From: Symbiodinium natans
Lineage: Eukaryota; Sar; Dinophyceae; Suessiales; Symbiodiniaceae
Direction of reading: 5' to 3'
Assembly (NCBI GenBank): GCA_905221605.1
Contig: CAJNDS010000513.1
Coordinates: forward strand, 145,682 to 209,681
DNA: 64,000 bases
Below are positions 11,000-22,022 of this stretch, piece by piece. The notes beneath the pieces were generated by a model. The model saw only the letters and a program-made list of their open reading frames with translations, had not been told where the DNA came from and ran no database searches. Position 1 is the stretch's first letter; the number at the start of each line of letters is the position of its first letter. The position numbers and the translations under genes are program-made.

Positions 11000-12012
11000 C
11001 TAAACCCTAAACCTTGTATCCTGACATCTAAACCCTAAACCCTAAACCCCTTACCCCTCTGAACTCCAAGTCACTAAGGTACACCCTAAAGCCTAAACCC
11101 CCAACCCCTAAGCCCGAAAGTGTAGGGTTTAGGTTTGAGGGGTTCAGAGAAACCTTATCATTAAAGCCTAAAACCCCAAGCACGCAAACCCTACGTCCCT
11201 AAACCCCCTGGCCCTGGGCCACCGGGCCAGTCCCAGCTGGAGCTACGTGAAGGTGAGGGCTTATCCGGCCTGGGAGTCGGCTTCGGCTTTAGCAGGGTTG
11301 TAGGGGTTGTTTTTTTGGGCTTACGTTAGACGCCTCGTTACCCAAAATCTGAGGCTACTGTGGCCCCAAAATAGGAAACTGTAGCCTTCAACTGTTGGTC
11401 TACTGGCTTGCAAGGTGGGGTTCAACGCTTCGGGGCAAGTTTAGGGCTTTGGGGTTCAGGGTTTCGTGTTTAGGGTTGAGGCTTTGGAGTCTTACCTTAC
11501 CTTGGCGGCGTGTTGCGAGGTGAAAACCCCCCTTCTTCTTTCCTCACATCCCACTAACCCTAACCCCTACCAAATACTTCCTCCGAGACCGGCTGCGAGG
11601 TTGAAGGAACCCCTAAATCAAGAGTCTCAGTATGCATTCCGCTTAATTATGGGTTCTGCATCAGATTTGGGTTCTGCTTGGGCCTCTCTTTTTCGGTAAT
11701 AAGACGCAGCAAGGCTGCAATTGAATGCAGTCGGCACTTTGGGGCGTATACTGTTTGGTGCACAAGAAATCTCTTGTGCTACGTGACATTCTCTTCATTG
11801 GTCCAGAAATTACAGAGCATTCTGGACACGTTTATTTTGCACTCGCTCAAGTCTTCGATCCCCGTGGAGATTTTGTCATCCAGTCAAAATTTGTCTACTG
11901 TGTACGCTGCCTCTTGGCGCGAGTCTTTCCCTTCATCCATTTCTGGGCCCGGGGCGGGTGGGGAGGGGGAGGGTGGGGGGGGTGGGGTGGGGTGCGTTGG
12001 TGGGGGGGGGGG
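11000..12012. other. no confident gene
   Basis: Degenerate repeats to about 11450, then a unique stretch (11470-11940) with overlapping short frames on the plus strand. It directly adjoins the large inverted repeat and may belong to the same insertion. Confidence 0.4.
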
Positions 12013-12569
12013 TGGAAGTCTTGTTTCCATTTGCCGGCTGTGTCCTACGGCTTCGTTTTGTATGCAACGTGCTGCATGACCTGGACTGCGTGCTGCATGG
12101 GGAGGGAGCGTGCTGCATGCGTGAGTTGCTGCGAGTGCGTGCCTGCATGCCGGGGGATCCGGGAGTGCACGGAAAGGGTTCTGCATGAACCTCCGGGTGC
12201 CACATGGCGCGTCCCAGCGCCGCCACGTGGCGGCTCCACGCGTCCCCGCGCCGCCACGTGGCGGAGTGTGATCGTCCATGTGGAACGCATTATACAGAAC
12301 GCACGGGCCGGGGCGGTTTTAATTCCGTGAAGAGGAGGCATTAGAAGGAGGGTTTCGGCAGGAAAGAGTTCTGCATGAGCGTTCCCGCGCCGCCACGTGG
12401 CGGCAGCGCGTCGTCCCAAGCAGCACGGTGGTGGCCATGCAGCACGCACGCGCAGCAACTCACGCATGCAGCACGCTCCCTCCCCATGCAGCACGCAGTC
12501 CAGGTCATGCAGCACGTTGCATACAAAACGAAGCCGCAGGACACAGCCGGCAAATGGAAACAAGACTTC
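12013..12569. repeat. large G/C-tailed inverted repeat with CACGTG palindromes
   Basis: The arms, about 12013-12150 and 12434-12569, are inverted copies (GGAAGTCTTGTTTCCATTTG against its complement), with GCTGCATG motifs repeated inside. Outside them are long poly-G-rich (11945-12012) and poly-C-rich (12570-12670) flanks that extend the symmetry. The spacer holds three copies of CCGCCACGTGGCGG at 12220, 12251 and 12390. Large ORFs on both strands here are by-products of the symmetry. Confidence 0.75.
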
Positions 12570-12741
12570 CCCCCCCCCCCTCCCCAAACGCCCCCCCACC
12601 CCACGCCCGCACCTTCCCCCCCCCACCCGCCCCAACCCACCCCTGCCCGCCACAGCCCCTTCCATCCCCACCCCAGGTATGGAAAACATAAGCACAATCC
12701 TGCCGAAGAATTTGGCAGAAGTAATCGGGGAGCGCATCGAT

Positions 12742-12775
12742 GGAAAGCATGGCCGGCCGGAAAGCATGGCCGGCC
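12742..12775 (+). repeat. 17-bp tandem duplication
   Basis: GGAAAGCATGGCCGGCC occurs twice in direct succession. Confidence 0.85.
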
Positions 12776-13385
12776 GCGATGTGCTATGCTGCAAAGACTC
12801 TAATGAATCAGAGACGATTCTTGACACACAGCGCCTGATTACATGTCCTCAGGCTGCCCATGTGCCTTTTTCAGTGACTGCACTATGAGAAGGGTGAATT
12901 CGGCAGCAGTGCAGAGACCCCATCTCATCTCAAATGCTGCAAATGATGGATTTGCAGCCGACAAAAGACCAGCCATGCAGAACGTTATTTGGAAGCAGCA
13001 CGCACATTTAGGTAGCATGCATAGCGAAACCCTTGACTAAACCCTAAACCCTAAACCCTAAACCCCCTAAACCCTAAACCCTAAACCCTAAACCCTAAAA
13101 CCCTAACCCTAAGCCCCAAACCCCCTGAACCCAGGACTCGGGTCTCCCCGCTGGTTGGGCATGGGGAGCCAAACCACCGAGAGAAGGCCTGGCTGTTGGA
13201 GCTTCGGGTTTCGGGTTTAGTTTGGGCCCTTTGAGGTCTGGGATTTACGGCCTTACCCTCAAAATTGAAGCCGTAAACCTCAAACACCCCCCCCCCCCCC
13301 CCCCCTCCCGCCCAAAACCTCGAAAACCCCAAAACCCTGTGCGGCTTCTGGCGAGTTGGGTTCTAAAGCCTTTGGGATGCTAGCC

Positions 13386-13491
13386 TTGGGATGTTCCCCC
13401 TTATGTTGACAGGCCTTTGTCGGGAAAATTAATGGGGGGGGGGGGGTACTCTAATCCCTATTAAGGGCTGTTAGTGTAACAGGTGCCTCTT
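13386..13491. mobile_element. diverged foldback element, TTGGGATGTTCCCCC family
   Basis: The left end TTGGGATGTTCCCCCTTATG is well conserved; the right end CCCTATTAAGGGCTGTTAGT is recognisable. A poly-G run sits in the loop. Half copies of the family occur at 19063-19098, 31246-31277, 35466-35535 and 38110-38135. Confidence 0.55.
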
Positions 13492-13746
13492 TTGGGTTAG
13501 GACTGCTATCATAAGACTTGAAGCACCCCGTTTCAAGGCTTTCGGGGCGTTTACGGTTTAGAGTTTAGGGTTCAGGGTTCATTCCTGTAGGGCTGTCCCC
13601 TCAACCAAAAATCAAAAAGCACCCTCAAAACCCTAAACGTTGAACCCTGCTGAGCTCTACCAAACCCCAAACCCGACAGACCCGAAAGCCTAAAGCCTAA
13701 AGCCTAAACCCTGAACCCTAAACCCCAAACCCCAAACCCTAAACGC

Positions 13747-13842
13747 TTAGAGGGTTTTACGGGCCGACCCATCATCCCCGGAGGCAAACTTGCCGAAGGC
13801 GGCTGGCATCCTCCAAGCCGACGGACCAGCGGGAGGGAAGCC
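13747..13842 (-). CDS. candidate C-terminal exon
   Basis: A TTGTCAG acceptor is followed by 31 codons (WRMPAAFGKFASGDDGSA in the middle) and TAA, then the repeat-like GCGTTTAGGG. Unknown function. Confidence 0.3.
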   Translation of the reverse strand, partial: GFPPAGPSAWRMPAAFGKFASGDDGSARKTL

Positions 13843-14427
13843 CTGACAACGAGCGGTTTTGGGTTTATGGGTTTAGGGTCTAGGGTTTGGGGTTTAGAGT
13901 TTGTGGGTTTAGGGTTTTGGGGTTTTACGGGTTCAGGGTTTAGGGTTTATGGGTTTAGGGTTTACCCCCAATATTTATACTTTGAGGTACTTCCTTAGTT
14001 CATACGAGGACTCCGTTTGCCAATCTAGTGCATGTTGCCTAAATTCAAACTTGGAACCCCCACCCCCTACGACAGCTTAAGGTATATGACCCTGAATCCT
14101 AACCCCTAAACGGTAAACCCTAAACCTTCAACCCTGCTACAGAAAATGTGCTTTACTTTCCCCATATCGAGTAAACATTCGTAACCGGTCGTTATGCGGT
14201 CGGATAGCCGAACTTCAAGAGCCTGGACCAATCCAAAAGTTTAAGCAAAAGCCCTAAACCCTACACCCTACACCCTAAACCCTAAATCCAAAACCCAATC
14301 TGAAGCTGGTGGTGGCCACGCCCAATTTTGAAGTCCCGAACCCGAAGCGCTGAACCAAACGAAGAGCTCCACCTCCATCGTAGTACAACAGGTGCCTTGA
14401 CGGGGTTTAGGGTTTAGGGTTCAGGGT

Positions 14428-15141
14428 TTAGGGTTCAGATATGGCAGAAGTGGCAAGGGTTTCTGGCTCGGCTTGGGGCGTCTCTGAAAACACGTTGCGG
14501 TCCGTTTGGATGGCGCCTGCAACAATACGGCCCCATGTACATATTCATGTATACATATGCACATATATACATATCTGAATATATATATATATATACACAG
14601 ATACACATATACATGTATTATAAGGTGCCAAAACAGGAACCCCAATTTTGAGAAATGACCTGAGAGCTTCAATCTGCCGTCAAAGGCCTAAGCACCTGCG
14701 AGCTGCCGTTCCCTGGACCTCCAAAGGAGCTCTTTAAGCCCCTGAGAGCAGGCTCCTAGAACTCTACAATCGGGTATGATGAGGGTTTAGGGTTTACGTG
14801 GGTTTAGGGTTTAGGGTGCACGGGGTTGAAGGTTTACCTCATATCTCAAATCCAGACTCTCCACCCCCCCCCGGGACTTGTCGCAAGCCACCAAACCGGC
14901 GAGCCGTGCAGCCCTCAACCCCTACACCCCAAGTGCGAAAGCTGCCAGAAACCCAACCCCGCCCCCCCCCCCCCCCCCCCAAAAAAAAAAAAAAACACAC
15001 ACACACACAACTTAAACCCCTAAATCCCCACACAAAAACAAACCTGGCCGTGAATTCCTCTTGGGGGCAGCGCGAATCCTCGCGCTGAAAGAGCTGGCCA
15101 AACCTGACGTCTCTCCATCTGGCTGGTTCATAGCAGGGCAT
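14428..15141 (-). CDS. small four-exon gene, unknown function
   Basis: Exons 15141-15044, 14941-14865, 14755-14696 and 14516-14428 are joined by three GT-AG introns of 102, 109 and 179 nt. Phases agree and the sum is 324 nt, or 107 residues. It starts MPCYEPARWRDV and ends LATSAISEP, with the stop supplied by CCCTAAACCC. Intron 1 has a poly-T/poly-G acceptor tract, and intron 3 contains an AT microsatellite. No family is recognised. Short exons in a repeat-rich region can be assembled by chance, but four phase-matched exons with canonical signals are hard to get that way. Confidence 0.45.
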
Positions 15142-15149
15142 GGGGGAGT

Positions 15150-15206
15150 TAGGGCCCTATATCATCCCTTAAAGGGTATATATAGGTCCCTCATTCCCTC
15201 TAAACA
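15150..15206. mobile_element. fragment of the TGGTTCTTAG family
   Basis: AGGGCCCTATATCATCCCTTAAAGGGTA and CCCTCATTCCCT match the interior of the 36.4 and 57.4 kb copies. Confidence 0.4.
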
Positions 15207-15377
15207 TGCGGCTGGGATTTGAGCTTCCACGGGGCCTTTGAGGTTTGAGGGCCGAGGGTGCACTTTCGGGTGAATGGATTTAGGGTTTGGGGTTTAGAGT
15301 TTTTGGAGGCTTCGGGGTTTTTGTAGGGTTTAAGGATCTTTAGGGGTTTAGGGCTCCAGTCTTAACAAAGGCAGCCG

Positions 15378-15435
15378 ATGGAGAGCAATCCGACCCCAGA
15401 CCCAGAATTCCAAACAACCCAAAGAGTTCGTTGGG
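15378..15435 (+). CDS. candidate first exon
   Basis: An ATG begins MESNPTPDPEFQTTQRVRW and is followed by a good GTGAGC donor at 15436. No downstream partner was identified. Confidence 0.25.
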
Positions 15436-15755
15436 GTGAGCAAAGGAACTTGGTCAAAGGAAGAAAGCGGCAAAAAAAAGGTGGGGATTCGAGGTACCTA
15501 AACGCAAAATACGGCCCTAAGACTCGCCCCAAAACACCCTGAGTCTCTCAACCCCCCAAGACCCGAAGAACCTTAACCCTGAGACCTCTAAGCCCCCAAG
15601 AGATCCTAAGACCCGTAAAAAGTCAAGCCCCTAAGACCCTGAACCCGAAGCCTAAGCCCCCCCTGACCAAACCTGGACAGGTAGGGTGCTTGCAATGCTA
15701 TAGAATTTGTGTAGCGAGAAGGGTTCGTGGGGCTTTTTCAGGTGTCTAGGTTGTG

Positions 15756-15824
15756 TGTACATATATGTATACCTATAATTAAAAATACAATAATACATGT
15801 CTCTCTCTATATGTGTATAAACGC

Positions 15825-15855
<31 letters not shown>

Positions 15856-15900
15856 CACATACACACATATATGTATATATGTCTATATATATATATATGA
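15756..15900 (+). repeat. TA/CA/TG-rich microsatellite
   Basis: Alternating purine-pyrimidine TATATGTATACA-type sequence, possibly with Z-DNA or cruciform potential. A similar tract lies in the intron at 14540-14610 and in the introner at 59585-59655. Confidence 0.85.
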
Positions 15901-16042
15901 AGCAGGGTATATATTTCTTGTACCCCCAAAAGGACACCAGGTATACACTCACCAATATTACAAAGCAACCTCACATACACTCACCAAAACAGAAATATAA
16001 ACCCTGTCTCATATATAATATAGTTGCAGACTTTGGCTGCAG

Positions 16043-16132
16043 GGTTTTGGGTTCGGCGTGGCCGACACGCCGAGGCACTTCACCCCGCTGGGGAAGAAGA
16101 TCTCGTACAACGAGGTGATGGACCTGGCTTAG
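16043..16132 (+). CDS. candidate C-terminal exon stopped by TTTAGGC repeats
   Basis: A TTTGGCTGCAG acceptor is followed by 29 codons (VADTPRHFTPLGKKISYNEV inside) and a TAG that is the first unit of the adjoining (TTTAGGC)n array. Composition looks like real protein; no family is recognised. Confidence 0.4.
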   Translation, partial: GFGFGVADTPRHFTPLGKKISYNEVMDLA

Positions 16133-16200
16133 GCTTTAGGCTTTAGGCTTTAGGCTTTAGGCTTGAGGCTTGAGGCTTGAGGCTTGAGGCTTGAGGCTTT
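16128..16200 (+). repeat. variant array TTTAGGC to TTGAGGC
   Basis: Five TTTAGGC units are followed by five or six TTGAGGC units and then canonical TTTAGGG. Confidence 0.9.
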
Positions 16201-16718
16201 AGGGTTTAGGGTTTAGGGTTTAGGGTTTAGTTTTAGGGTTTAGGGTTTAGGGTTTATAAGGGTTTAGGGTTTAGGGTTTTTGTGCTTGAGGTTCGTAAAT
16301 CCACCTTTGGGACGAGGAGTGTAGGGCTGAGGGGTACTGTATAAACCCTTAACCCTAAACCCTAAACCTGAACCCGAAACTGTGCCAGCCTGGTAGTGAG
16401 TCTTGGAACCTTCCCGAACCCTCAACTCTGAACCCGAGACCGTAGACCCTAAAGGCCATGGGGTCCCCAGCCTCTAACATTCTGGGGTCTGAACCTTCGG
16501 CTCCTAAAAGTCCAAAGCCCTGAACAACTTAAACCCCAAATCCTAAACCGGAAACCCCAAACCCCCGAACCCCCAAATCTCCCAGCAGTTGCGTGCCCCA
16601 GCAGGTGCTCGCCGGTCACCCCATGAGAGAAGACCTCTCCGCAGGGGCGGGTTTAAGGCTTAGGGTCCAGGGTGTGGCATCACTTCCCTAGGCCGAAAAA
16701 TCTGAGTCAAGACGTGAA

Positions 16719-16935
16719 CCCTAAACCCTAAACCCTAAACCCTAAACCCCAAACCCTAAACCCTAAACCCTAAACCCTAAACCCTAAACCCTAAACCCTA
16801 AACCCTAAACCCTAAACCCTAAACCCTAAACCCTAAACCCTAAACCCTAAACCCTAAACCCTAACCCTAAACCCTAAACCCTAAACCCTAAACCCTAAAC
16901 CCTAAACCCTAAACCCTAAACCCTAAACCCTAAAC
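16719..16935 (-). repeat. interstitial CCCTAAA array
   Basis: About 31 heptamers with one CCCCAAA and one CCCTAA variant. Confidence 0.95.
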
Positions 16936-17590
16936 CGCACCCTGGATAGGGGGTCATGGCGGTGTTTCGGCTGCTTGGAATTGCGAACCTACGTAGGGAG
17001 AGCAAGGTTTAGGGTTTCGGGCTTAGATGGTGTGCTAGGGTTGGGGCCAGGGTTTGGGGTTTTAGGGTGTAGGGGCCTAAAGGCGGCTTAAGGTTTTGGG
17101 ATTTGGGGGGTGTCGACTTGGCTTTCGGACGGTTCGGGGCTTCGCCGCGTAGGGTACTTCACTAGGCATACTTCCAAAAGCTGGTGGGGCCCACAAGCAC
17201 GAATGCAGACGCAGCTTGCTTTCAACAATGCTGGTTCAAAAACAAGGCAAGACGAAACAGCCTCGAGACTCTAGGCGACACGACGTGACGAGAGAACCTA
17301 AACCCATCCGAAATTGCATGGGTTTAGGGTTTAGGGTTTAGGGTTTAGGGTTTAGGGTTTAGGGTTTAGGGTTTAGGGTTTAGGGTTTAGGGAGGCCCCG
17401 AACCCTAAGGAATCTCCAGGATGGCACCACCTCCCGAAAAAACATGTTCAGGGTTTAAGGTCTAGGGCTTCGTGTTTAAGGTTTGGGGCCCTAGACGCTA
17501 AACGCTACACCCTAAACCCTAAACCCTAAAACCCTAAACCCCAAACCCCAAACCCTAAACCCTAAACCCTAAGGTTTAAGGGTTAAGGGT

Positions 17591-17704
17591 TTAAGGTTTA
17601 AGGCTCAGGGGTTCAGGGTCGTTGTCAGAGCCGGCCTGGATAAAACTCCTGCGTCGGGCCAGCACCTGGCTGCTCCAATGCCCAGGGTATCGCAAGCCGA
17701 GCAT
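17591..17704 (-). CDS. candidate C-terminal exon ending in repeat-encoded tail
   Basis: Thirty-seven codons, MLGLRYPGHWSSQVLARRRS then IQAGSDND, run into a PEPLSLKP tail encoded by CCCTGAACCCC-like repeats before TAA. Confidence 0.3.
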   Translation of the reverse strand: MLGLRYPGHWSSQVLARRRSFIQAGSDNDPEPLSLKP

Positions 17705-17960
17705 TCGAGGGTTTAGGGTTTTAGGGTTTTAGGGTTTTAAGGTTTAGGGTTTAGGGTTTAAGGTTTAGGGTTTAGGGTTTCGGGTTTCGGGTTTAGGGTT
17801 TTAGGGTTTTAGGGTGGCCTTGGGTTGGGATGTTCCCGCTTCTTCCAGGGGGGTTTAGGGTTTACCAGAATTTAGGGTTTGGCTTTTGGGCGTAGGGTCT
17901 AGGGTCTGGGATGAGGTTTAGGCTTTCAGGGTTATCATGCATAGGGTTTAAATGCTTTAG

Positions 17961-18093
17961 GGGGTTTCTCAGGGGCTTTAATCCTCGCCCGGCCGGCCCC
18001 TTCGACGTTCTGTCCCCCACGCCACATCTTTGCTCGGAAGACCACCTGTCAGGGCTTGTCAGAACTCCCTTTGAGTTATGGAAAATTCCCTAA
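17961..18093 (+). CDS. candidate C-terminal exon, frame ambiguous
   Basis: After a TTTCTCAG acceptor two forward frames are open. One ends VRTPFELWKIP and stops at CCCTAAACCC. The other ends LSYGKFPKP a few bases later. Both are protein-like; splice phase would decide. Confidence 0.3.
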
Positions 18094-18386
18094 ACCCTAA
18101 CCCTAAACACTGAACCCCCGAAGTCCTGAAACAACTTGTTTTGGTACTTCCTGATACCCCTTCGGAGGTTATTGTTGTAGCACCATCCCAAGCGCCAAGT
18201 GGGGTTTGATTCGGTATGATCAAGATGATGGTGAGCGCGGAAACCCTCACAGAAACCCCTTCCCGATAGTGCAAAGAACCACGGAGATGTTGCAGAAAAC
18301 TCAACAGCGCACAGAAACCCGGCTTCTTGCGGCCAGCGTGCTTGGGATTTGGGTGTAGGGCACCCGGGTTTTCGGGCGTAGGACAC
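18090..18386 (-). CDS. ORF of 98 codons in a unique island, unknown
   Basis: About 290 bp without telomere repeats carry two overlapping open minus-strand frames. The one with TWRLGWCYNNNLRRGIRKYQ looks the more natural. No domain is recognised and intron structure is possible. Confidence 0.3.
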   Translation of the reverse strand: MSYARKPGCPTPKSQARWPQEAGFLCAVEFSATSPWFFALSGRGFCEGFRAHHHLDHTESNPTWRLGWCYNNNLRRGIRKYQNKLFQDFGGSVFRVRV

Positions 18387-18452
18387 AAAGAGCCGTCACC
18401 ACCCCTCGGGTCCCATATGACCCCCGAAACCCTAAACCCTAAACCCTAAACC

Positions 18453-18491
<39 letters not shown>

Positions 18492-18534
18492 ACCCTAAAC
18501 CCTAAACCCTAAACCCTAAACCCCAAGACATGGA

Positions 18535-18642
18535 ATGGTGGAAGCTTCAAGGTGCCATGAAAGTGATCAAGATGATGGGCTCCTGCACCCTAAGCTGCCA
18601 TGGGTGCCATACCTCTTGATTCAAACCCCTAAAAGCCCATGA
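18535..18642 (+). CDS. short ORF, 35 codons
   Basis: A complete ATG-to-TGA reading frame (MVEASRCHESDQDDGLLHPK onward) sits between CCCTAAA-type tracts. Its size allows chance occurrence. Confidence 0.22.
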   Translation: MVEASRCHESDQDDGLLHPKLPWVPYLLIQTPKSP

Positions 18643-19127
18643 AGCCCAAATGTTAAAAGGGTTCAGGGTTTAGGGTTTAGGGTTTAGGGTTTAGGGTTTA
18701 GGGTTTAGGGCCATAAAGTTCTACCCCATGAGCCCCACGAACCTCATAAAGCCCCCGTAAAAGCACCCTATCAGGCGTAAAGCCCGAATTCAAAACCCAC
18801 CCAAAAAAACTACCCTAGCTCGGCACGCTGCGAAAAAAACTGGAGGCCTAAACCCTAGACCCCAAACCCCTTTAACCGGAAACCCTGAACCATCACCCCA
18901 ACAGTTTCCCACCCCAAGCCCGAAAGCTCCGAGTTTGGATTAAAACAAGAAGATACAACCTTTGACGCAAACCCCCAAAAGCGCCCAATGAATCCAGCAC
19001 CAGATGGCGCGCCCCTAAACCTTAAACCCTAAACCCTAAACCCTAACCCTAAACCCTAAAACTTGGGATGTTCCCCCTTAATTATCCTAACAGTCCCAAC
19101 CTCAACCCCCCAAGGGCCCCCCCCCCC

Positions 19128-19229
19128 CCTGCGGCAAACAAAAAAGAATCCAGCACCGAACGGCGCACCTTCTTCGAGTTTGGGTGCCGGATGTCGAGGA
19201 CCCAGTTGCCTTGGGCCTGAAACAGGGTG
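19128..19229 (-). CDS. candidate internal exon
   Basis: The minus strand encodes SATLFQAQGNWVLDIRHPNS and then KKVRRSVLDSFLFAAG, preceded by a CCCCCAG acceptor. The 3' part (GTGCTGGATTC) recurs near 18990, hinting at a local duplication. Confidence 0.38.
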
Positions 19230-20989
19230 GCGCTTCTGGGGGCTAAGACGCTTTGCTTATCCCAAAAACCTCCTAAAGTTCTTAAACCCCAGAACCCTGC
19301 ACTTTGCAGAGCCTTATGCCCCAATATGCAAGCCGAAAGCCTCAACCCTTCAACCCCTCCAACCCTCCAAGCAAACTTAACCCTAAACCCTAAACCCTAC
19401 ACCCTACACCCTAAACCCTAAACCCTAAACCCTAAACCCTAAACCCTCAGCAGCAAAAACCCTGCCCGGGCCTCGATCGGAGACAGCTCTGCCTTGTGTG
19501 CTTGAACACCACATCTTAAGGCTTGCCGACAAAATTCTTGGCCCCTCAGCCCTAGACCCTGAACCGGGTTTAGAAGTTTAGTTGCTTTAGGGTTTAGGGT
19601 TTAGGGTTTAGGGTTTAAGGTTTAGGGTTTAGGGTTTAGGGTTTAGGACTCCTGAACCGGGTTTAGTTGTTCGGGGATTTTAGGGCCTACGGTTTTGAAG
19701 GCTTGAGGGGCCTATGATGGTTCAGGGTGGTCCAGCCTATGACAGTTGTGAAGGCTTCTATGCGTGTTTGAGGAATTGGGGTTTTGGGTGTAGGATTCGA
19801 GAGTATTGGGCCTAGGGTTGGGGGATGAGTCTGCCCTCTACACGCTCCCCGCAAGGATTCCTTCAACAAAACCTTGAGAGTTGCATCTTCCATTATGGCT
19901 TGCTTAGGGGTTGGGGATTCGAGCTTAGGGTGTAGGAACTGCAAAGGGTTCTCAGACTGCTTGAGGGGTTTGGGGTTTAGGGTCTGAGTGGTGAGTCACG
20001 ACCCTAAACCCTAAACTCTAAACCCTAAACCCTCAACTCTCAACCCGACTCCGCCAAGCGGCCCGCAATGGTTCGTGATGGTGACCCATGTGCGGGGGAC
20101 CTCTCGCGACCAGCTTAAGGAATCGTGGTTTAGGAGTTTAGGGGTTTTGGTGTTTTGGGGGTTCAGGAGCCCCCTTCCCTCCCTCCCCTCCCGCTTCCCC
20201 CCCCATCCCCTTCGAGGTTTGCTCCAGTTATAAAGAATGTACGACTAAACCCTAAACAGGCTGGGCCCCAGGCAAAAGACCGGCATCGCGCCGGTGTTGG
20301 CCGCGGCTGCGATGCGCGCATGTGGACTGTCCTTGGTTTTGGAGGTTTCTTGGCTGCACTTAGGAGAGTAGCAAAAAATGAAACTTTAAGCTGCCTTATT
20401 CAGAAACCCAATACACCCAAAAAGGCTAAGGATCTAAAGTTACAGTAAAGCACCACAAAGGTTTGAAGGGGCTTATAGGGGCTTATAGAGGTTTTTTGGG
20501 GGTTTCCAGGGGTTGAGGACCCTAAACCCCGAACCCCAAACCTAAAACCTAAACCCCAAACAGGCAACTTTGGCAACAGAGGGAATAAGTGCTAGGGTTT
20601 AGAGTTTAGGGTTTTAGGTTTAGGGGTGCCACGCCCCCCACCCGCTTTGCGCTTCAATAGTTGAGGATCAGATCCTCGGGTCTAGGGTTTAGGGTTTAGG
20701 GTTTAGGGTTTCAAAACCCTGAGACTCTCAGGGTTCCGAGCTGTTTGTAGGTTGTCCGTTTTGCTTGAACTTGCGGGGTGTAGGGTTTAGAGTTGGGGCT
20801 TCGATGGAGTCAGGAACTGTGCAGGGCTCAAGGCTCCCTAAACCCTAAACCCTAAACCCTAAACCCTAAACCCTAAACCCTAAACCCTAAAACCTAAACC
20901 CTACAACCCTACAACCCTAAACCCTAAACCTTAAATCCTAAACCCTCAACCCTGAACCCTAAACCTTGAATCCAAAACTCCAAACCCTA

Positions 20990-21218
20990 AACCCCAGGGC
21001 TCAAAGTTTCGTTGCCCAAACCCCAAATTCCTGGGGTCCGCGGCTGGGCGAAACTCCCGCGACCCATCCGTGTGGTGCAAGACGGTATTGACCTCAAGCA
21101 GCAGAGAAGCGATAAGCCTACGAACACTGAAATAGCCTCCATGTAACCAGCATATGACCCATGTGTCGTCTCCTGTAAGGTAGGGGTTCCCATGAAGGGT
21201 TCGTCCTTCTGGTTGCCT
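20990..21218 (-). CDS. candidate exon with GDDTW motif
   Basis: A long open segment reads HGNPYLTGDDTWVICWLHGG and continues through RRLIASLLLEVNTVLHHTDG. GDDTW also occurs in GPI ethanolamine-phosphate transferases, but the residues after it do not follow that family, so I assign no function. An AACCAG acceptor lies just upstream. Confidence 0.38.
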
Positions 21219-21904
21219 TAATGAAACCTCCCAAAGGCGGTTTACGGCTTAGGGCTTTTCAGGTTGCAGGCTTTAGGATCGAATCAGGGGGAAATCTGAA
21301 AGCCCCAAGATCTTCCCAAGGCCGGATCTTAGTTCTTCAGAGGGAACTGGGAAATTATGTACTATCTACTGAACCCCTATTCATTAAAGACCAATGGCAA
21401 CCTAAGTCCTAAACCCTGCCTCCCAAACCCCAAACCAAAAGCTCAAAGCCCAATCTTGAACCCGCAGGCCCTGATCCCAATGGACTTGAATCCACGGGCG
21501 TTTCGTGTTCCGGAGTTTAGGGGTTTAGAGATTCAGGAGTTCATGAGTTTAGGAGCACCGGGGGTTAGGAGTTTAGACGTTTGCTTGGGCTTTACACCCC
21601 CTAACATAGGAGTGCCCTGTAAAGTCTGAGAACTTCATGGTCTGTTCCTTACGTTTCAACCCTGAACCCTTTAACCCTGCAACCCTAAACCCTTATAGGC
21701 AATGTTAAACATCTTCATGGGTAAACACTCTTTGAGGGCTCCGGCCAGGGCGCAGTCTTGGGGCAAACGTCTTAACCCCCTTAGCAGATCTGCCACCCCA
21801 ACCCTGAACTAGAAAGCCCCACACACTCCCCAAACTCATCATTCAAGGGTTTAGGGTTTAGGGGTTTAGGGGTATAGGGTTTAGGGACCCACGTCATTCC
21901 CCAA

Positions 21905-22022
21905 ACTCCTACCAAAAGGAAGCCAACAACCCGCGAAGTCTCGGCTCCGTGCAATGAAGACGACCATGAATAAACACGCCAGGGACATCAACCCCACGAG
22001 GCTCATCACGAAGACCTGCTGT
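21905..22022 (-). CDS. candidate exon encoding a membrane helix
   Basis: After CCCTACAG the minus strand encodes VFVMSLVGLMSLACLFMVVF, a clear transmembrane segment, then ARSRDFAGCWLPF. The partner exons are unknown. Confidence 0.4.

Noticed and set aside
12045-12888. Large ORFs of 118-260 codons on both strands
   Set aside because: They trace the inverted repeat and its poly-G/poly-C tails; mirror-image frames on both strands show that they are symmetry artefacts.
20990-21218. GDDTW exon as a GPI ethanolamine-phosphate transferase
   Set aside because: Only the five-residue motif matches; the following residues do not resemble that family.
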